A DNA stretch of 64,000 bases from Eutypella sp. D-1 (GCA_023313575.1 JAJTTP010000001.1:1550001-1614000); one strand, 5' to 3'. Positions 34,057 through 47,600 are shown, counted from the first letter of the stretch. Notes: generated by a model not told the origin, from the letters alone. A program made the numbers and translations.

Positions 34057-36523
34057 ATGGCGGAGTTCAATCAGTTCGGCGCTGGTGAAGATGAGAATGC
34101 TGAGATCAAGAAACTTGAGCTTGAAGTGGTACGTGCTCTAGAATACATGCACCTCGTTTATTTTACTTGTCCTCGTGCTCGTAATCTTGAGTTTCGAGTT
34201 TTGAGGCTCGGACTTCGAGTCTCGGGTTTCGAGTTTCGCTATGCTGCATCTGTAGGATTTATCGCTAACCACGAACGTGCAATGTGTCTTTATGCAGTCT
34301 CTCGATGATGACAACTTCGAGCTATGGGAAAAGCTCATTCGCGCCTGCGAATCGCAAGAGGGTGGCCTGAATCGCAACTCAAGCCCCCAGGCTTTGGCTA
34401 CCTTGCGCGACGCTTACGACCGATTCCTCCTCAAATTCCCTCTCTTGTTCGGTTACTGGAAGAAGTATGCCGATCTCGAATTCAACATCTCGGGCCCCGA
34501 ATCAGCAGAGATGGTAAGTTACATCCTGATCTCACCCCCCCGATCTGAATCGGAGTTTGCTGACTTTTCCAACCCCATCCACAGATATATGAACGTGGAT
34601 GCGCCAGTATAACGAACTGCGTCGACCTATGGGCCTCGTATTGCTCCTTCAAAATGGAGACCACCCACACCCCCCATCTCGTCAGAGAGTAAGTTCATCA
34701 GGAAGTTTCCTTCCCCATAACCATACCGTCAGAAGAACAGAGCAGCGATGCAGACCGACACCTGGCTCGCGCAAAGAGACATTTCCCGACCGCATAGCCC
34801 TCGACGGTGAGAGATGCCAACGAAAGCCGTCACTGTTGGATGTTGTTTTCTCACAAGCTCTGCCAGGCGCGCGCTGGCCTTTTTTAACACAGTCACATGT
34901 TTGACTATTTGACATAACCGCTTTCACGTCGCACTCCTACTACTTCGCCTAGCTAGTTCGGGTTGATTTGGATTTTGGAACTGATGCTTTGCACAATACC
35001 CCTTTACCAGTATTTACACTCCTCCGCCCTCAACTTCTCCCTCCCCTTCCGCCTCTGTTCGTCTTGCTAACCATCCCCTTCAGACTGTTTGAGCGAGCAG
35101 CCACGGCTGTTGGCCTCGACTTCCTCGCGCATCCTTTCTGGGACAAGTATCTCGAATACGAAGAGCGCCAAGAAGCGCAAAGCAACATCATTGCGATTCT
35201 GCAGCGCGTGATACACATCCCGATGCACCAATACGCCCGATATTTCGAGCGTTTCCGTCAACTCATCCACAACCGTCCCCTCGAGGAATTGGTTCCCGCC
35301 GATACATTGACACGTTTCCGGTCCGAAGTCGAGGCGGAGACCGCCCCCTACGGTGGTTTGTCCCGGCCGGAACTTGAGGTTGAGAGGGACATCCGCACCA
35401 AGATTGACACCATGTACTTCGATATCTTCCAGCGGACGCAAGAAGAGACAACAAAGCGATGGACGTACGAGTCGGAGCTGAAGAGACCTTACTTCCACGT
35501 CACAGAGCTAGACCAGTCTCAGTTAGTCAGCTGGCGCAAGTACTTGGATTTCGAGGAGGGCGAAGGCGATTATGCCAGGATCACTTTCCTTTACGAGCGC
35601 TGTCTCGTCACGTGCGCCCTCTACGACGAGTTTTGGTTCCGGTACGCACGCTGGATGTCGGCCCAATCCGGCAAGGACGAGGAGGTCCGGCACATTTATT
35701 TGAGAGCTGCTACCCTCTTTGTCCCACTTAGCCGACCGGGAATCAGGCTACAGTTCGCCTATTTCGAAGAGTCGTGCGGTCGAGTCGACGTCGCGCGAGA
35801 CATTCACGAGGCCGTTCTGGGTCAGCTGCCCGACTCTGTCGAGACCATCGTGTCATGGGCAAATCTTGAAAGACGACAGAAGGGTCTCGATGCCGCGATA
35901 GAGGTATACAAAGCACAGATCGATGCCCCCACGATCGATCTCTTCACCAAGGCAGTCCTTGTGACTGAATGGGCCATTTTGTTGTGGAAGATTAAGGGAT
36001 CAGCAGACGACGCGCGAGCTGTCTTCCTGAAGAACGTTCAATTTTATCCAGACAGCCGCCATTTCTGGCAGAAATGGATCGAGTTCGAGATTGAACAGCC
36101 CACAAGTGCCGACCTCGAAGCCCAGCATGGCGAGCGGGTGAAACATTTATTTGATGAGCTGCTCGCCAAGAGCCGTCTTTCGTCCGTCGTCAAGAAAGAC
36201 TTGTTCCTCACATATCTCCATTATCTCCAGGGTCGTGGAGGAAAGGAGGCGATGAAGCAGTTCCTCAAGATTGAACGCGAGATTTATGGGTAAGTTCGCC
36301 TAGCATGATTTCACCTTGTCGCTTCGTCCCTGACTACTAACACGTAACCAGCCCCGCGTCGCTATGTGTTCTTGACAAGGCAGTGTCGAAAGAGAACGGA
36401 GCCACAGATGCGCCCTTAGATGATGCCGCGAAAGCGAAGGCCGAGAGCCGCTATCCAGCATACTACGAATACTTCGCCGTCGAAGAAATCGCCAGTACCC
36501 AAGGGACCGCTCCGTTCCAATGA
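34057..36523 (+). CDS. PRP39: U1 snRNP-associated pre-mRNA splicing factor Prp39-like (HAT repeats)
   Basis: Five exons, 34057-34128, 34298-34513, 34585-34688, 35084-36289 and 36352-36523, give 589 residues. Prp39 is a HAT-repeat scaffold of the U1 snRNP that helps 5' splice-site recognition. The start is short and acidic (MAEFNQFGAGEDENAEIKK), followed by FELWEKLIRACES and FPLLFGYWKKYADLE, the first HAT units. More repeats follow in exon 4: FWDKYLEYEERQEA, LVSWRKYLDFEE, FWFRYARWMSA, VETIVSWANLERRQKGLDAA and FWQKWIEFEIEQP. The order and content match Prp39 and not the related Prp6, Clf1 or Rna14. The third intron is long for this window (395 nt) and carries many pyrimidines and an in-frame stop. 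The C-terminal exon is short and charged, so the protein is near the short end for the family. Confidence 0.88.
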
Positions 36524-36959
36524 GGGCTGGGGGCTGGCCGGCTGCCAGCTTCCCATATAGCGAATTAAGTCATTGGATGGGATTCAGCGTTGGGTTGATG
36601 TGCTTTGTACTGTAGTTAAGCTGTCATTGCTCATCCGAATGGGTATGGAACTGGAACCGACTCCGTGGGTGTAGATGGACTTCATCGCCGTACAGAGCAA
36701 ATAATATATGAGATGGATGAACGGCGACTAAAAAGGGGCCTCGAAGCGATTACATGTTTTGAATCGCTTGCGTTCTCGCACGACGAGGGTAGCTGGCATA
36801 AGGCGGAGGGAGAAAGCTATTATACTAAAATAAATCATCAACCGCGTTTCTCAAGACTATCTACATCTAGCTCTATGCTCTCCTATCTTAATTGTGCAGT
36901 CTAAAAAGACCTAAGCATCCACAGACACAACCATAGAATGCATCACAAATGGCAACAAT

Positions 36960-36979
36960 CCCCCCCCCCCCCCCCCCCC
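36960..36979 (+). repeat. Homopolymer C20
   Basis: Twenty consecutive C between two A-rich flanks, about 440 bases downstream of the PRP39-like stop. Similar tracts occur at 8144 and, as G17, at 54348. Confidence 0.9.
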
Positions 36980-38760
36980 AAACGTCACAAAGAAATATAG
37001 TATGTCCTGGCAGCGTTCCAGTCTACCAGATATAGAGAAAGAGGTGTGTGTGCATATGTTATGTAAGCACATGCGGACACGGTGCGGGCAAGCCGTCATG
37101 GTGGGTGGAGGGATTGACGACAGATGCCGAGCCGGGACCGAGCGCCAGGAACCGAGCGCAGCAGGCAAGATGCTCGGGGGGGCCTCGGGCTTGTCGCCTG
37201 TATCTTTGGAGGGAAGGCGTTTTCTTCGTCTGTCGACAAGAAGAAACTTACATACTATGTACGTCTTATACGATAAGTGGAAGGGGAGCTGGGTTTTATT
37301 TTATATTTTATATAATTTTTTCGTACCAACTACGTAGATGTAGGACTTACTGGTTGAGTGACTGGAAAGGGTCTGATTGCCGTTTTTACGAGTGATCGTT
37401 CAGGTATTAGAAAAAAACAGGCGATATTACGTATAACCCCACACGTCAAGCGAACATTGGGAACTAGTAGTGATAAATCTGGATTGGGACTGATAGCAGA
37501 AGAGAAAGATAAACTAGCAGATACATTACATTACATAGGCTTGACCCGACCGGACAGATATCCGTACCTATCGTGACGAGCCGTCGCGGGTCTCGGCCAG
37601 GCTGGGGTGCGCTAGCCGGTCCAGTTTTTTCTTCTTCTTCTCCATCTGCCCAAGCCAGGACGGACGACCTACGCACTAACTACATATGTAAATGCACTGG
37701 AAGACATAACTAATAACTACAGATAGATGTCTCTTGTAGTAGTTGTTGTAGTTAGATGCGGTAATGCTCAAACACGTGTTTTTGGGGGGTAGTGCCGGGA
37801 CTATTATATATATGCGAAGTTCAAGGTGGGAACTTGTAGTGTAGTAGTCTTCTGTGCTGAGCGCTGAGCGAGTTGATGATGATAACAGAGGAGAGATATG
37901 CGTTGGATACATAGGTAAGTGTAGCATACAGAGGGAGAATGCCCGACGACGACGACCGCCGTTCCTTCGGGTTTCACGTCTCTAGGCCCGGGTTACAGGA
38001 TTACGTAGTGATCACCTGCAATGTAAATTTTTTTCTTTTCTTTTCCTCTAACTATTTTCTTTATGTATTTCTGAATATTGAGTCAAACGAACCATATCCA
38101 GGCTGCCGCCGCCCGCCAGGGGCGAGTTTGACATAGGTATCTTCAGGTTCGGCGTTAGAACCTCGGCCGGCCGGGGCTACGAGATCGATCCCCGAGGTCG
38201 ACCCCAAGCCTTGCTTCCCAGCACTAAAGGCCACTAGTTACATAGTAATTGAACTAACCTAACCGCAGTCAACAGGGGGGGGACCTGTGGTTCCCGAGGT
38301 TCGTTTTTAATACATACATACCTGGGTAGGTACCACCATACGCCTACACATATGAACCCAAAAGATGTTACCTTCTTGCTGATATTGTCATCCCCGTCTC
38401 CGTCAATATTTCTTCACCTACATAGTACATATACAGTATAAGTAAATGCCAACATATTCGTATATGCATTCCATGGTACTTGAATACATACACAGAGGTA
38501 GTCTACATAATAATGGGACCTCTTCCCCGACGGCTTGGCTTCGTTGCTCTTATAAGTATACCGTTGGACCCTGCGGGGCTCGTTAGCGTGCTCCCCCAAA
38601 CAGCCTAGAAAGAACGCTTAACGCCGGGGTAGCTGCGGCGAAAAATCGACGTCCCGCCCCAGACCAGGCCAGATTGACGAATCGGAGGTCTTCAATTACA
38701 CAATTTACTGCTTGATAAGTTGCCTAAGTTAGTGGTGGATCTGGTTACGTAGGGAACGGA

Positions 38761-38782
38761 AGAAAGAAAGAAAGAAAGAAAG
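38761..38782 (+). repeat. AGAA/GAAA microsatellite
   Basis: About five and a half tetranucleotide units in intergenic DNA, about 1 kb upstream of the CCP1 coding start. Confidence 0.85.
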
Positions 38783-39360
38783 GCGTAACGAGCAGAAACG
38801 TTTCACGGGTCTCTCTGAAGGCAGAGATGGAGAGACGTAATCTGTACATACTTACGGGGTTATTATGTACTTCTGAATATGCATGTATCAGTTATCATCC
38901 GCGGACATCTGATGTTTCGGGGATTAGTAATGTCCACTCCCATCCATGGGTGTCACAACCTTACTGGTGTTTCCCGGGCTAACACTGTTCTCAAGGTCGT
39001 TCTATTTTGCTTTTGTTGCACGTCACGTTAGGCGTTAGGCGTGTGTATCTCACCCGTCTGACTATGGATCGCAGACCGGTAGTTTTCAGTCAAGTCCACG
39101 GCTGTTTAGTTACCCGCCCGTTAATATAACCATACCTAGCTTCTATAGATTACTTAGGTAGTTCCTAGTTACTTACCTGACAAGCCTGGGTAATAGTATA
39201 GTGTAAGTTAGAAGTAGTTAGGTCGTTACTCAGGAACCAGATCAGATCCCGTTGGTAATTATTCCGTGGATTTCCACTGCGTGCTTCCACTGTGTGTCCC
39301 TAAAAGAAGACATAAAAATAAAAATAAATCAAATCCCGATCTTCGGTACATTCATATCTT

Positions 39361-39541
39361 CTTCCGTGTGTCCCTCTCTCCCTCTATCTTTCTTTCTTTT
39401 TATAACTTTCTTTACTCCCTTGCCCCTGTGCTTCCTTCCCTCTTTCCTTTTCTTCTTCTTCCTCCTCGTTTGCTTCTCCCGTTTTCCCATTTCAACCGCC
39501 TTCATCCGCCTTCAGCACTCGAGAGCACAAACACATTCAAG
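39361..39541 (+). promoter_or_regulatory. Pyrimidine-rich promoter/leader of cytochrome c peroxidase
   Basis: Bases 39361-39495 are almost all C and T on the coding strand, ending near CACTCGAGAGC. Such CT tracts sit just upstream of transcription starts in strongly expressed ascomycete genes. The 5' UTR intron donor (GTAAGC at 39542) follows, so transcription must begin before that. The exact start is not visible. Confidence 0.5.
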
Positions 39542-39758
39542 GTAAGCAAACTCCTCGTCTTCCTCGTACGATATTCTCTCCACCCAACCACTTGCTTCAT
39601 CACCCGTGCTGTCTATGTCATACCGCCACATCAGTCTTCCACAACCAAGACAACCTCCCCGCCTCACCCGCATCTGGACAGCTACCCCATCGCCACACAA
39701 GCTAACGCCTTCGCCCCCCCTCTTCCCTTCAACTAACATGTCCTTCCCACCACCACAG
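39542..39758 (+). other. 5' UTR intron of cytochrome c peroxidase
   Basis: AAG|GTAAGC donor at 39542, AACTAAC branch point at 39731-39737 and CACCACAG acceptor ending at 39758, immediately before ATG at 39759. The branch point overlaps an in-frame ATG at 39738, which splicing would remove. This fixes the start codon at 39759. Confidence 0.7.
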
Positions 39759-40902
39759 ATGTCCGCCTCGACTGTATCACGCCAGTTCGCCCGCGCGACC
39801 CTGCGCACGACAGCCCGGAACACCTTCGCCACGGCTCCCCGTCGCGCGTTCCAGCAAGGTGGCCGTCGCTTCTATTCGGCCGAGCCGTCCAAGAAGAGCT
39901 CGAGCTCATCCGCCCTATTGTATGCCGCGGGAGCCGCTGTCGCTGGTGCTGGTGGCTACTACTTGTACACGCGGGGGTCCGGCGCCTCGGTAAAGGTCTT
40001 CAAGCCCACCAAGGAGGACTACCAGAAGGTGTACGATGAGATCGCCCTCCGCATCGAGGAGATGGACGACTATGACGACGGCAGCTACGGCCCCGTCCTT
40101 CTCCGCCTCGCCTGGCATGCTAGCGGCACTTTTGACAAGGAGACTGGCACCGGCGGCAGCAACGGCGCCACCATGCGCTTTGCCCCTGAGGGTGACCACG
40201 GCGCCAACGCTGGCCTGAAGGCTGCTCGGGACTTCCACGAGCCCATCAAAGGTACGTGGCTTTCTCCCCCCCAAGACCCCACCTTGGTGGTATAACTGAC
40301 ACGCTTGCTCGATAGCCAAATTCCCCTGGATCACTTACTCCGACCTCTGGATCCTCGGTGGTGTCGCTGCCATCCAGGAGATGCAGGGTCCCACTGTTCC
40401 CTACCGCCCCGGCCGGGAGGATCGGGACGCTGCGTTCTGCACGCCTGATGGTCGCCTGCCTGACGGCGCCAAGGGATCAAACCACCTCCGGGACATCTTC
40501 TACCGGATGGGCTTCAACGACCAGGAGATCGTGGCGCTATCGGGTGCGCACGCCCTGGGACGGTGCCACACGAACCGGAGCGGGTTCGACGGGCCGTGGA
40601 CCTTCTCGCCTACGGTGCTGACCAACGACTACTACAAGCTGCTGCTCGACGAGAAGTGGCACTGGCGCAAGTGGGATGGTCCCAAGCAGCTGCAGGACAA
40701 GACGACCAAGTCGCTCATGATGCTGCCCACCGACTACTCCCTGATCGAAGACAAGGCCCTGCGTCCCTGGGTAGAGAAGTACGCCAAGGACAACGACCTC
40801 TTCTTCCGCGACTTCCGCAACGTCGTCACCCGCCTCTTCGAGCTCGGCGTCCCCTTCAAGGAGGGCACCGAGCAGTGGACCTTCAAGCCCCGGAACGCGT
40901 AA
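39759..40902 (+). CDS. CCP1: Mitochondrial cytochrome c peroxidase
   Basis: Two coding exons, 39759-40251 and 40316-40902, give 359 residues, as in other filamentous fungi. Ccp1 is a class I heme peroxidase of the intermembrane space that reduces hydrogen peroxide with electrons from cytochrome c. The N-terminus is Arg-rich without acids ([16 protein letters not shown]) and is followed by a hydrophobic stretch ([19 protein letters not shown]), the two-part presequence of this family. Distal residues Arg116, Trp119 and His120 are in LRLAWHASG, and the proximal heme ligand His243 is in [11 protein letters not shown]. The late block [24 protein letters not shown] and the Gly-Val-Pro-Phe end are all present. 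The protein looks complete and functional. It runs tail-to-tail with the DUF3176 gene. Confidence 0.95.
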
Positions 40903-42388
40903 AAATAAGAACAGAAAAAAAAAAGAACAAACCAAATCAATGGCAATGACAAGAAAAGAAGTGGGGCGAACAAGTCCACCACGATTCGATTATCGAAAGG
41001 ATATGCTCAACGGATACGACGTAATTACCCAACCCGCGATATAGACGGTTGCTTTTTTCCCCCGGCCAGGACGACCTGGAAACGCATCTCACTTTTTACC
41101 GAACGAACTGGGGATGAATAGATGGGGCAAGAATATACCACCAGGATTTCTGGATCTAGACAGACTTTTTTTTTTCCGAGAATGAGGCCGGCTGTTTGGA
41201 TCAAATAGCATCGCTAGCCCCGCGATAGTCGGGAAGGAATGTTGTTACCTACCTACATAACCTACATGTACATTAATCATGTCGCTATTAGCTAGCTGCC
41301 TTTTTGGATAACTCCCGCGCCGCGCCGCGCCTCGCATTGCCTCGCGTCGTGAACTTCGGCTTTACAACGAAGATATGCCGCTCTGTAAAATAAAGAAAAA
41401 ACTTAGTCAACCAGACCAAAAAGAAATCAAAGCAAATTCATTCAAGAAACTTCTAGATAATGCCCCGTCGTCTCCCTAACCATAGGTGCTAAGGCGAGTG
41501 TCCTAACAGAGAAAAATCGACGTGGCATTCGAAAGCAGCAACGTGAGTGTTGACGCGGTTCTAAACAGCCCAGCCAGTACACAAGTCGATGAGAGGAGGA
41601 GATCGTCGGAAAGCACGGGAGGGGGTGGCTGGCCCTTTTATAAAGAAAAACAAGACCGAGGTGAAGTGAAGGAGTCGGGGGTACAGGTTGGGGGTAAAGG
41701 GGGTGGAGGGGTCATTCATTCTTATCAAGGGGGGGGGGGTGGCCCTTACCTACCTATATGTACTTATGTATCTCTACCTACGGCTGCTCCCATCCTCCTG
41801 CTCCCATCCTCCTGCTCCCCTTTCTCAGCCCCCTTTCCCCGCATCCATCGATGTGACGCGACGCAATCATCAGGGGTGCTACCTACCCCCTTACCCTACC
41901 CATGCCACCCGGGCGCCCCTGTTACCCCAGAAAACCGGCCATCGACCCCACGGGGTTGCCGATTGGATGGGATGCATGGATGAGACGGGATAACGTGAAG
42001 GAGATGGGCGATCGTCGCTTAGCTACCTCCGACCTACCTACACACCTCCCTACTATTCGTAGCAAACACTGACGGTCGGCCCCTACCTTTTATCATCATC
42101 GCTGCTATCGTCACCATCTACTAAGTAGATACATACTTGACATCTTGTCGCGGTCAGCTGAACCTTACTTAGCCATCGCTAGTAGGGAGGATCGGATATA
42201 GTAGATCGGAGGACCTTAAGTCCGGCGAGCGTCAGGGTATAGAAGTAGGGCACATCCCCTCGAGGCATTGAATTACCGGCATTTTCCATGACAAGAGGCT
42301 TCGCTACGTGTTTCTGTGAAAAGCGCTTAGCCTTACCTAATTATAACTTACATTCTACCTCCGTAAACCACCACTCAGTATCATCTGA
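40903..42388. other. Intergenic region between convergent CCP1 and DUF3176 genes
   Basis: 1.5 kb with both 3' regions. An A-rich stretch follows the CCP1 stop. G-rich runs (41690-41745) and repeated CTCCTGCTCCCATC units (41785-41820) occur. Open frames are short and unsupported. Confidence 0.5.
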
Positions 42389-44671
42389 TTAATCGTCCCA
42401 GCGCGTCGTCAAGTTCACTATATCGTGGTCAATTTCCCAACGAACCACTACGTTTTCACCTCTCGCTTCGTGAGCCAAAGTCGAAACCCCTCCGAATTTC
42501 TTCAACAGACCCTCTATCATGCCCTCATCGCGTCGCATGAAGACCAGTGGCAGCGGGTCGTCCCTCCAGAGGGGCCAACCCGCTCTCCTAGTCTCCCACA
42601 TAGTACCCCCTAACGTGATCAACGACAGAAGCCACACCGTCAATGGTAGGGATATCCACCACCACTGAACCTGGATGAATACCGCCGTCGTTAAGGTCTC
42701 CCCGAGGGCCCAGTTCGTGGTGTTGCTGTTCGTGAAGTAATACGAGGTGTCTCGCACCCCCTTCGCCACCCCACGTGCCATCGACTGGAACACGCAGGAG
42801 AACGCGTTGCGGGGCTCAGCGCAGTACGGGTGTGTCGATGCAGTTATGTGCGTGTTGAAGATGACTTCGACGCCATCTCCGTTTTCTCCCCCCCACAAGC
42901 CCCCCTCGGAACTAACAATGGAATTGTTGTAGAAGGGAAACACAGACACCTTACCCGCGATGAGGGTGTCGGGGAAGGCTAGTGCCGCGGAACATATCTG
43001 CTCGTGGACGAAGCCGAAGGTTTCGTTAGGTTGCATGCCTTCTTCGGGACCCCAAGGGGGTCGCATGACGTCGAACCCGCACGTGTGGCTGGCATCTGGC
43101 GACTGCACGTAAGTGTCGAGTACTTCTTCGGAATACTCGCCCCTAGAAACGGAGGCTGTCAAACTCAGTACGCACGGCTGCATAACGCATTCCGTGGCTT
43201 CGAGCTTGGTGTCGTTGCGGAAAGGCGGACCCTCGAACAACGTGGTATCGAGTTTCGCGCTAATGGACTGATAAACCCTGTACTCTGCTAGATCTCGGTA
43301 CACTATGGGACTCTCCGTGAAGTTGACGACCAACCTATCTCCTTCGCTAGACGGCGAGTAAGAGTCGTCTTCAAGACGGAAGTTAAGTGTGGTATACTCC
43401 CCAGGAAGGGATACGTCACATTCCTGTCCCAGCACACCTCCCTCCGTTGACCTGTATGGAGAGCATGTCTTATTAAGGAACGGTGTGACGTCTGCGCAAG
43501 ATGGACAGAATGAAAAGGTCGTAAATGCCCCCCAAGTGCAGTTTCCCGTGGCGCAGTTAAAGCGCGGGACTTTGATCTCGTCAAATTCTGGCTGGTACAG
43601 TGCAGCGAACGCATTAGCCTTGATGCGTTGGCTAGTCCTACCCCCTATTTAAATTAGCATGATAGACGAGGACTGCCGCTATCAGATTCCAGACTCACAA
43701 ATACCGGAAGTAGACGTGCCAGTTTCGTTCGAGATGCCTACACGTCCTATCATGGCCGTGTCCCCCCATGCACTGTTGACTATACTGCCAACCTGGAAAT
43801 GGACTAGGTTCTGAAGAAAGGGGTCGAAGCCCATGCGGAGGATGATCGCTATGGCGCCGAATGTTGCGAATTGTCTTCATCGACCAGGGGCCAGTCAGCG
43901 ATGATAAACGACATTAAACATGTACAATAAGTTTTTGACGTACACATCCCGCGAGAGCACCAAAGTCATTGCGCCGGAGACCCCTCTGCTCGCTCTATCG
44001 ATAGTTTTCAGGTCTCGAAGCTTGCGGGACCCCTGAGCAAACCAGATCCACTTAAGCTGGCTCACGCAGTTAGACACCACGAAAATCATGCTGAGGCTGG
44101 CGATGGTACCCAGTATCGACACCGTCGAGCTGATTGACACTGGCCAGCTGGGTACCACCTTGCCATGGTGTGCCATCAACAGCATGATGATTGCCATTAA
44201 GGATATACCAGAAACTGTCAGGGCAACGATCTCCAGAGCCCATGTACTGGATATCTTGTCAATCCAGATGCGCATACGTAACCGCCCATACGCTAGGTCA
44301 TTGAGATTCCTACTATTCGGCATTCCTGCCTTTACAGGGACGTCACGGTCCGGCATAGCTGAAGAGACAGGGGGTCTGAGGGAGAGTCGAGAAGAGTCTG
44401 GGGAATGGGTTTCTGATGATGTATAGGTAGACATTCGGATCTCTGATTCGAAATCTAATAAGCCTGACGAGGATTCCGGCGGTTGCCACTGGCTCTTCAT
44501 TGGTCTCGAAGAGGCCGTAGGGGTTCGACGAAGACATGACGTGGTTTTTTCTGTAGTGTGTGGGTTTCCTTCGAGCTGGCAAGCTGCAGCCCTCAAATCT
44601 CGAGACAGCCTTGCATCATTGTCGGATTTAGAGGCCTGTGCGAGATTCCTTGTTGGCGTTTTGGGGGCCAT
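42389..44671 (-). CDS. DUF3176-family fungal membrane protein
   Basis: Three exons on the minus strand, 44671-43944, 43874-43699 and 43644-42389, give 719 residues. A polar Ser/Thr-rich N-terminus of about 135 residues is followed by the DUF3176 signature: WALEIVALTVSGISLMAII (membrane segment 1), PVSISSTVSILGTIASLSMI (segment 2), QLKWIWFAQGSRKLRDL and the ASRGVSGAM block. A third membrane segment (FGAIAIILRM region) comes after the first splice. A large, probably outward-facing domain then carries paired cysteines (CATGNCTWG, CVMQPC) and several N-glycosylation sites. A last membrane segment (WWWISLPLTVWLLSLITLGG) precedes the short tail. The family is large in fungi, usually in multiple copies, and has no assigned function. 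Both junctions close in frame; the second acceptor (AATAG) was chosen over a nearby TAG because only it fits the phase. Confidence 0.85.
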
Positions 44672-47600
44672 ATTAACAATGCAAGAGAGATGATTTGAAT
44701 GTTTCGCTGCAAATATTACATATCAAGGAAAGGGTGCTAGCACAGCGGTTCAAATACTTCTTTCTTTCAAGACGGGCCAGAACTTTAACCTCAGACATGG
44801 AATATTACACTGTTTCAAGTGCTTTTTATATCTCGATTCACCAGTCGTAATTTGAGATACTGGCCGTCGTCTGCTACCCTCTATGCAGTCTTACACACGT
44901 TACAGGTCTGTGCTACCATTTCACAAATGCAAAAGGGGGGCCGCGCAGCGCAGCTCAGGTAGTGGTCGGGTTACAATTACTCGAAATCGAAAACACTGAT
45001 GGCAAGTCGATCGAACAGAGCATTATATGCCCAAACGAGGCCCGTGAGACGTGAGAAGTGTGCCGCAGAGTATTCATATCTAGGACTTTGGGGGTCTTTT
45101 CTGTAGGAATGTTGGTACCCCCGCTTAATTTGAATAATCAACATCGTCCGGGTTTCTTCGGTCTGCTTGTGTGTGCCACACTCCAAGAATGGCCATCACG
45201 CTCATGTAGCCCCTAATGCTTCCTATTAGTGTCTACTTCTAGTGTTGTTAGACACGGCGTCAGTATCAACAGCAGTAGGTAGATCATGCCCACAATCGTT
45301 TAGGATTGGCTCTGTCCATGCGACGTGAGCATGCGAAGTCCAAGGCCTTCAGCTTTAATTCGTTGTCGTACGTAAATCCTCGTCGATATCTTACGATCTT
45401 GTTTAAACACCTCTTTTCCACCTTGTCAACGATAAAATCTGCGCTTGAAAGGTCAAATACTTGACCCCCAGCACCAGTCATGTCACAAAGTCCATATAGC
45501 AAGGGACCTCGTGACTTTGGACAACTCCTAGGTCAAACGTAGCCACGCCCCTGAAACACGGGACCCGGTCAAAAGCTGGACGTCTTAGGAGGATCTCCGA
45601 GTGATCGAGGGTCAGGTTCGATTCCTCACTTCTGATGATATCTTTCTCTCTGGGGGCTGACCATATAAGGGACCTTAGAGCAGTGCCTTATCCATTGCTA
45701 TAGATACACCGAGGATCCCGGCCATGGACTTCGCGGTTACAGGCAGTGAAACCCGCCACGGCGAGAACGCCCCGCCGTATATTCTGCTTGGGAAACTATG
45801 ACGCGGGAGGTTTTTGATAAAAAAGGATACATGAAGTTGCATATCTCCAACTCCAGAGTCTGTTAAAGACCGGTAATTGAGATGAAATGGGTGCGAGAAG
45901 GGGCGCAGTTTCTAGGGTAGGCTACGTTGATGTGCTCGTCGCCCCTGCCTTTTCATTTACTAAACCTTCCTTGCATTCCCAAACTAAACCATACACTCAC
46001 CATCAGCGGTGAACGTAAGTTTGATTACTTACCTAGATACCTACGGTAACAAGGACCGATTAAATTTCCCATTGCCGTACTATAAATATATGGAAGGGCA
46101 CAATCGTCACAAACACCGTTTGAAACCCCCAAACAAACCATTGATGGCGCCGCTTATTCCAGGCCACCCCACGTTGCGGCATGTAACGCCGCTACTGGGA
46201 AGCCTTGGGGATGGTTGCCCAGACCTTTGGGGGTCACTGCTCTGTTGTGCAGTAATGGACCTAGATGCCGCTCTGATTTCGGTATCGTGGTCGGGGCTCG
46301 TGGCGATGCGGATAATCAGTGGTTATCAGGGTTAGACATGTAGTAATCACCAACATCTTCTAGGAGCTATCGTGAGTATTCGGGTTGTTTTCTTCTTCTT
46401 TTCGGTCTAGCTCCTGATTGAATTTTAAGGAGTCTACTGCGACTCAGAGAGTTATACCAACCGCTAAGAGACGCTGAGAGCGCGCCATTTCCAATCTTCA
46501 TTCCAGTTTACCCAACCTTTTCCGCCGATGAATTGACATCATATGACACACGATTCCCCAAGAGAGAGTATTTTAGCCCGGATACTCTTTAATGGTATCA
46601 CGTCTTGCGAGATCTAGTCTAAGCTAAATGATTCTCACTGATATGGACTGGTACTGGTATATAAGGGCGTATCCCCCCTTCCTATCATCCCATATTGGCA
46701 CTGGTTTATGACACTGCGCCAGGGACTGTCCAGTTCAGCACTAGGTCTCGCAGTTCTATTACTCCATCTCTTGAGAACGGAAAGTAGACTGGTATGGTAG
46801 GAAGATTCGGGAAGGTCCTGCAGCCAGGGCAAAGAACCAACCCTTTTCGGTGGATTGGGTAGAAACCCAACGTACACACACAGTCTTTTGGCAGACTACT
46901 TCATAGCAGGAACTGGCTCGAATCTATATGGAGGGAGAGCTTCAAGCCGGATCATTCTACTCTTCATTTATCTACCGTAGACCGATTTCATATAGTTACA
47001 GTAATAGACTGGCTGTACCATCATCACCAAAAAAGGGTAGCTCGTGGGCAACCAGCCGCGTGCACATATCAACCCAAAAAGGGAAAAAGATGTGTGAATC
47101 TACTAGCCGCTCCGCTATGTCATATTCACGTATTCCGACCTGTATCTCCCTCATGTATTGCAACTGTACCGGGGGCTAGTTGCATCTGTCTACCTCATCT
47201 CACTTCTTCTTCAAGTCATCCTCATCCTTTATCCTCATAGGGCATAACAGTCTGCGCCTTCGAAAAAAAAAATCAATCAGAAAAAATCAAACCCCCCATG
47301 TTCTAATCATCCGTGTATCTATCTGTCTCATGTGTGCGCAGAGTATAGTCCCAGCCCATCTCCGCAAGCTTCCCTCTTCTCATCAAGGGGGGAAAACCCC
47401 CCCCCGGACAGCCCATATTCCATATTATCTATCGTTCGACTCGTTCTCCCCTTTCTAAATAGCGACCCTCTCTCTCCCTTTCTTCTAAATAACCCCCCCG
47501 TAACATTGGAAAGTTCGGGAGGGGTAGGTAGCAAAAACTAATCCGACGCCGCGCCAGCTATGGAAAAACCCAATTACCCCCGTCGATCGCTTTGAGAACC

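Larger units (their letters stand above)
36524..39758. other. Gene-free region upstream of cytochrome c peroxidase
   Basis: More than 3 kb without a credible gene. It contains a C20 tract (36960-36979), a GAAA microsatellite (38761-38782), several short CCTA/TAGG tandems and scattered AT-rich stretches. The right end is the CCP1 promoter and leader (see separate entries). The largest open frames (36911-37400) overlap on both strands and look like noise. Confidence 0.55.

Noticed and set aside
39738..39758. ATG at 39738 as start of cytochrome c peroxidase
   Set aside because: It lies between a perfect branch point and the acceptor of a 5' UTR intron and would be spliced out.
44977..45502. Two small minus-strand frames upstream of the DUF3176 gene
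   Set aside because: About 70 codons each, no conserved start, no splice partner and no recognised similarity.
45565..45640. tRNA-like segment with GGTTCGATTCC B-box
   Set aside because: The T stem has a mismatch, and no A-box, anticodon arm or pairing acceptor stem could be found at the right spacing.
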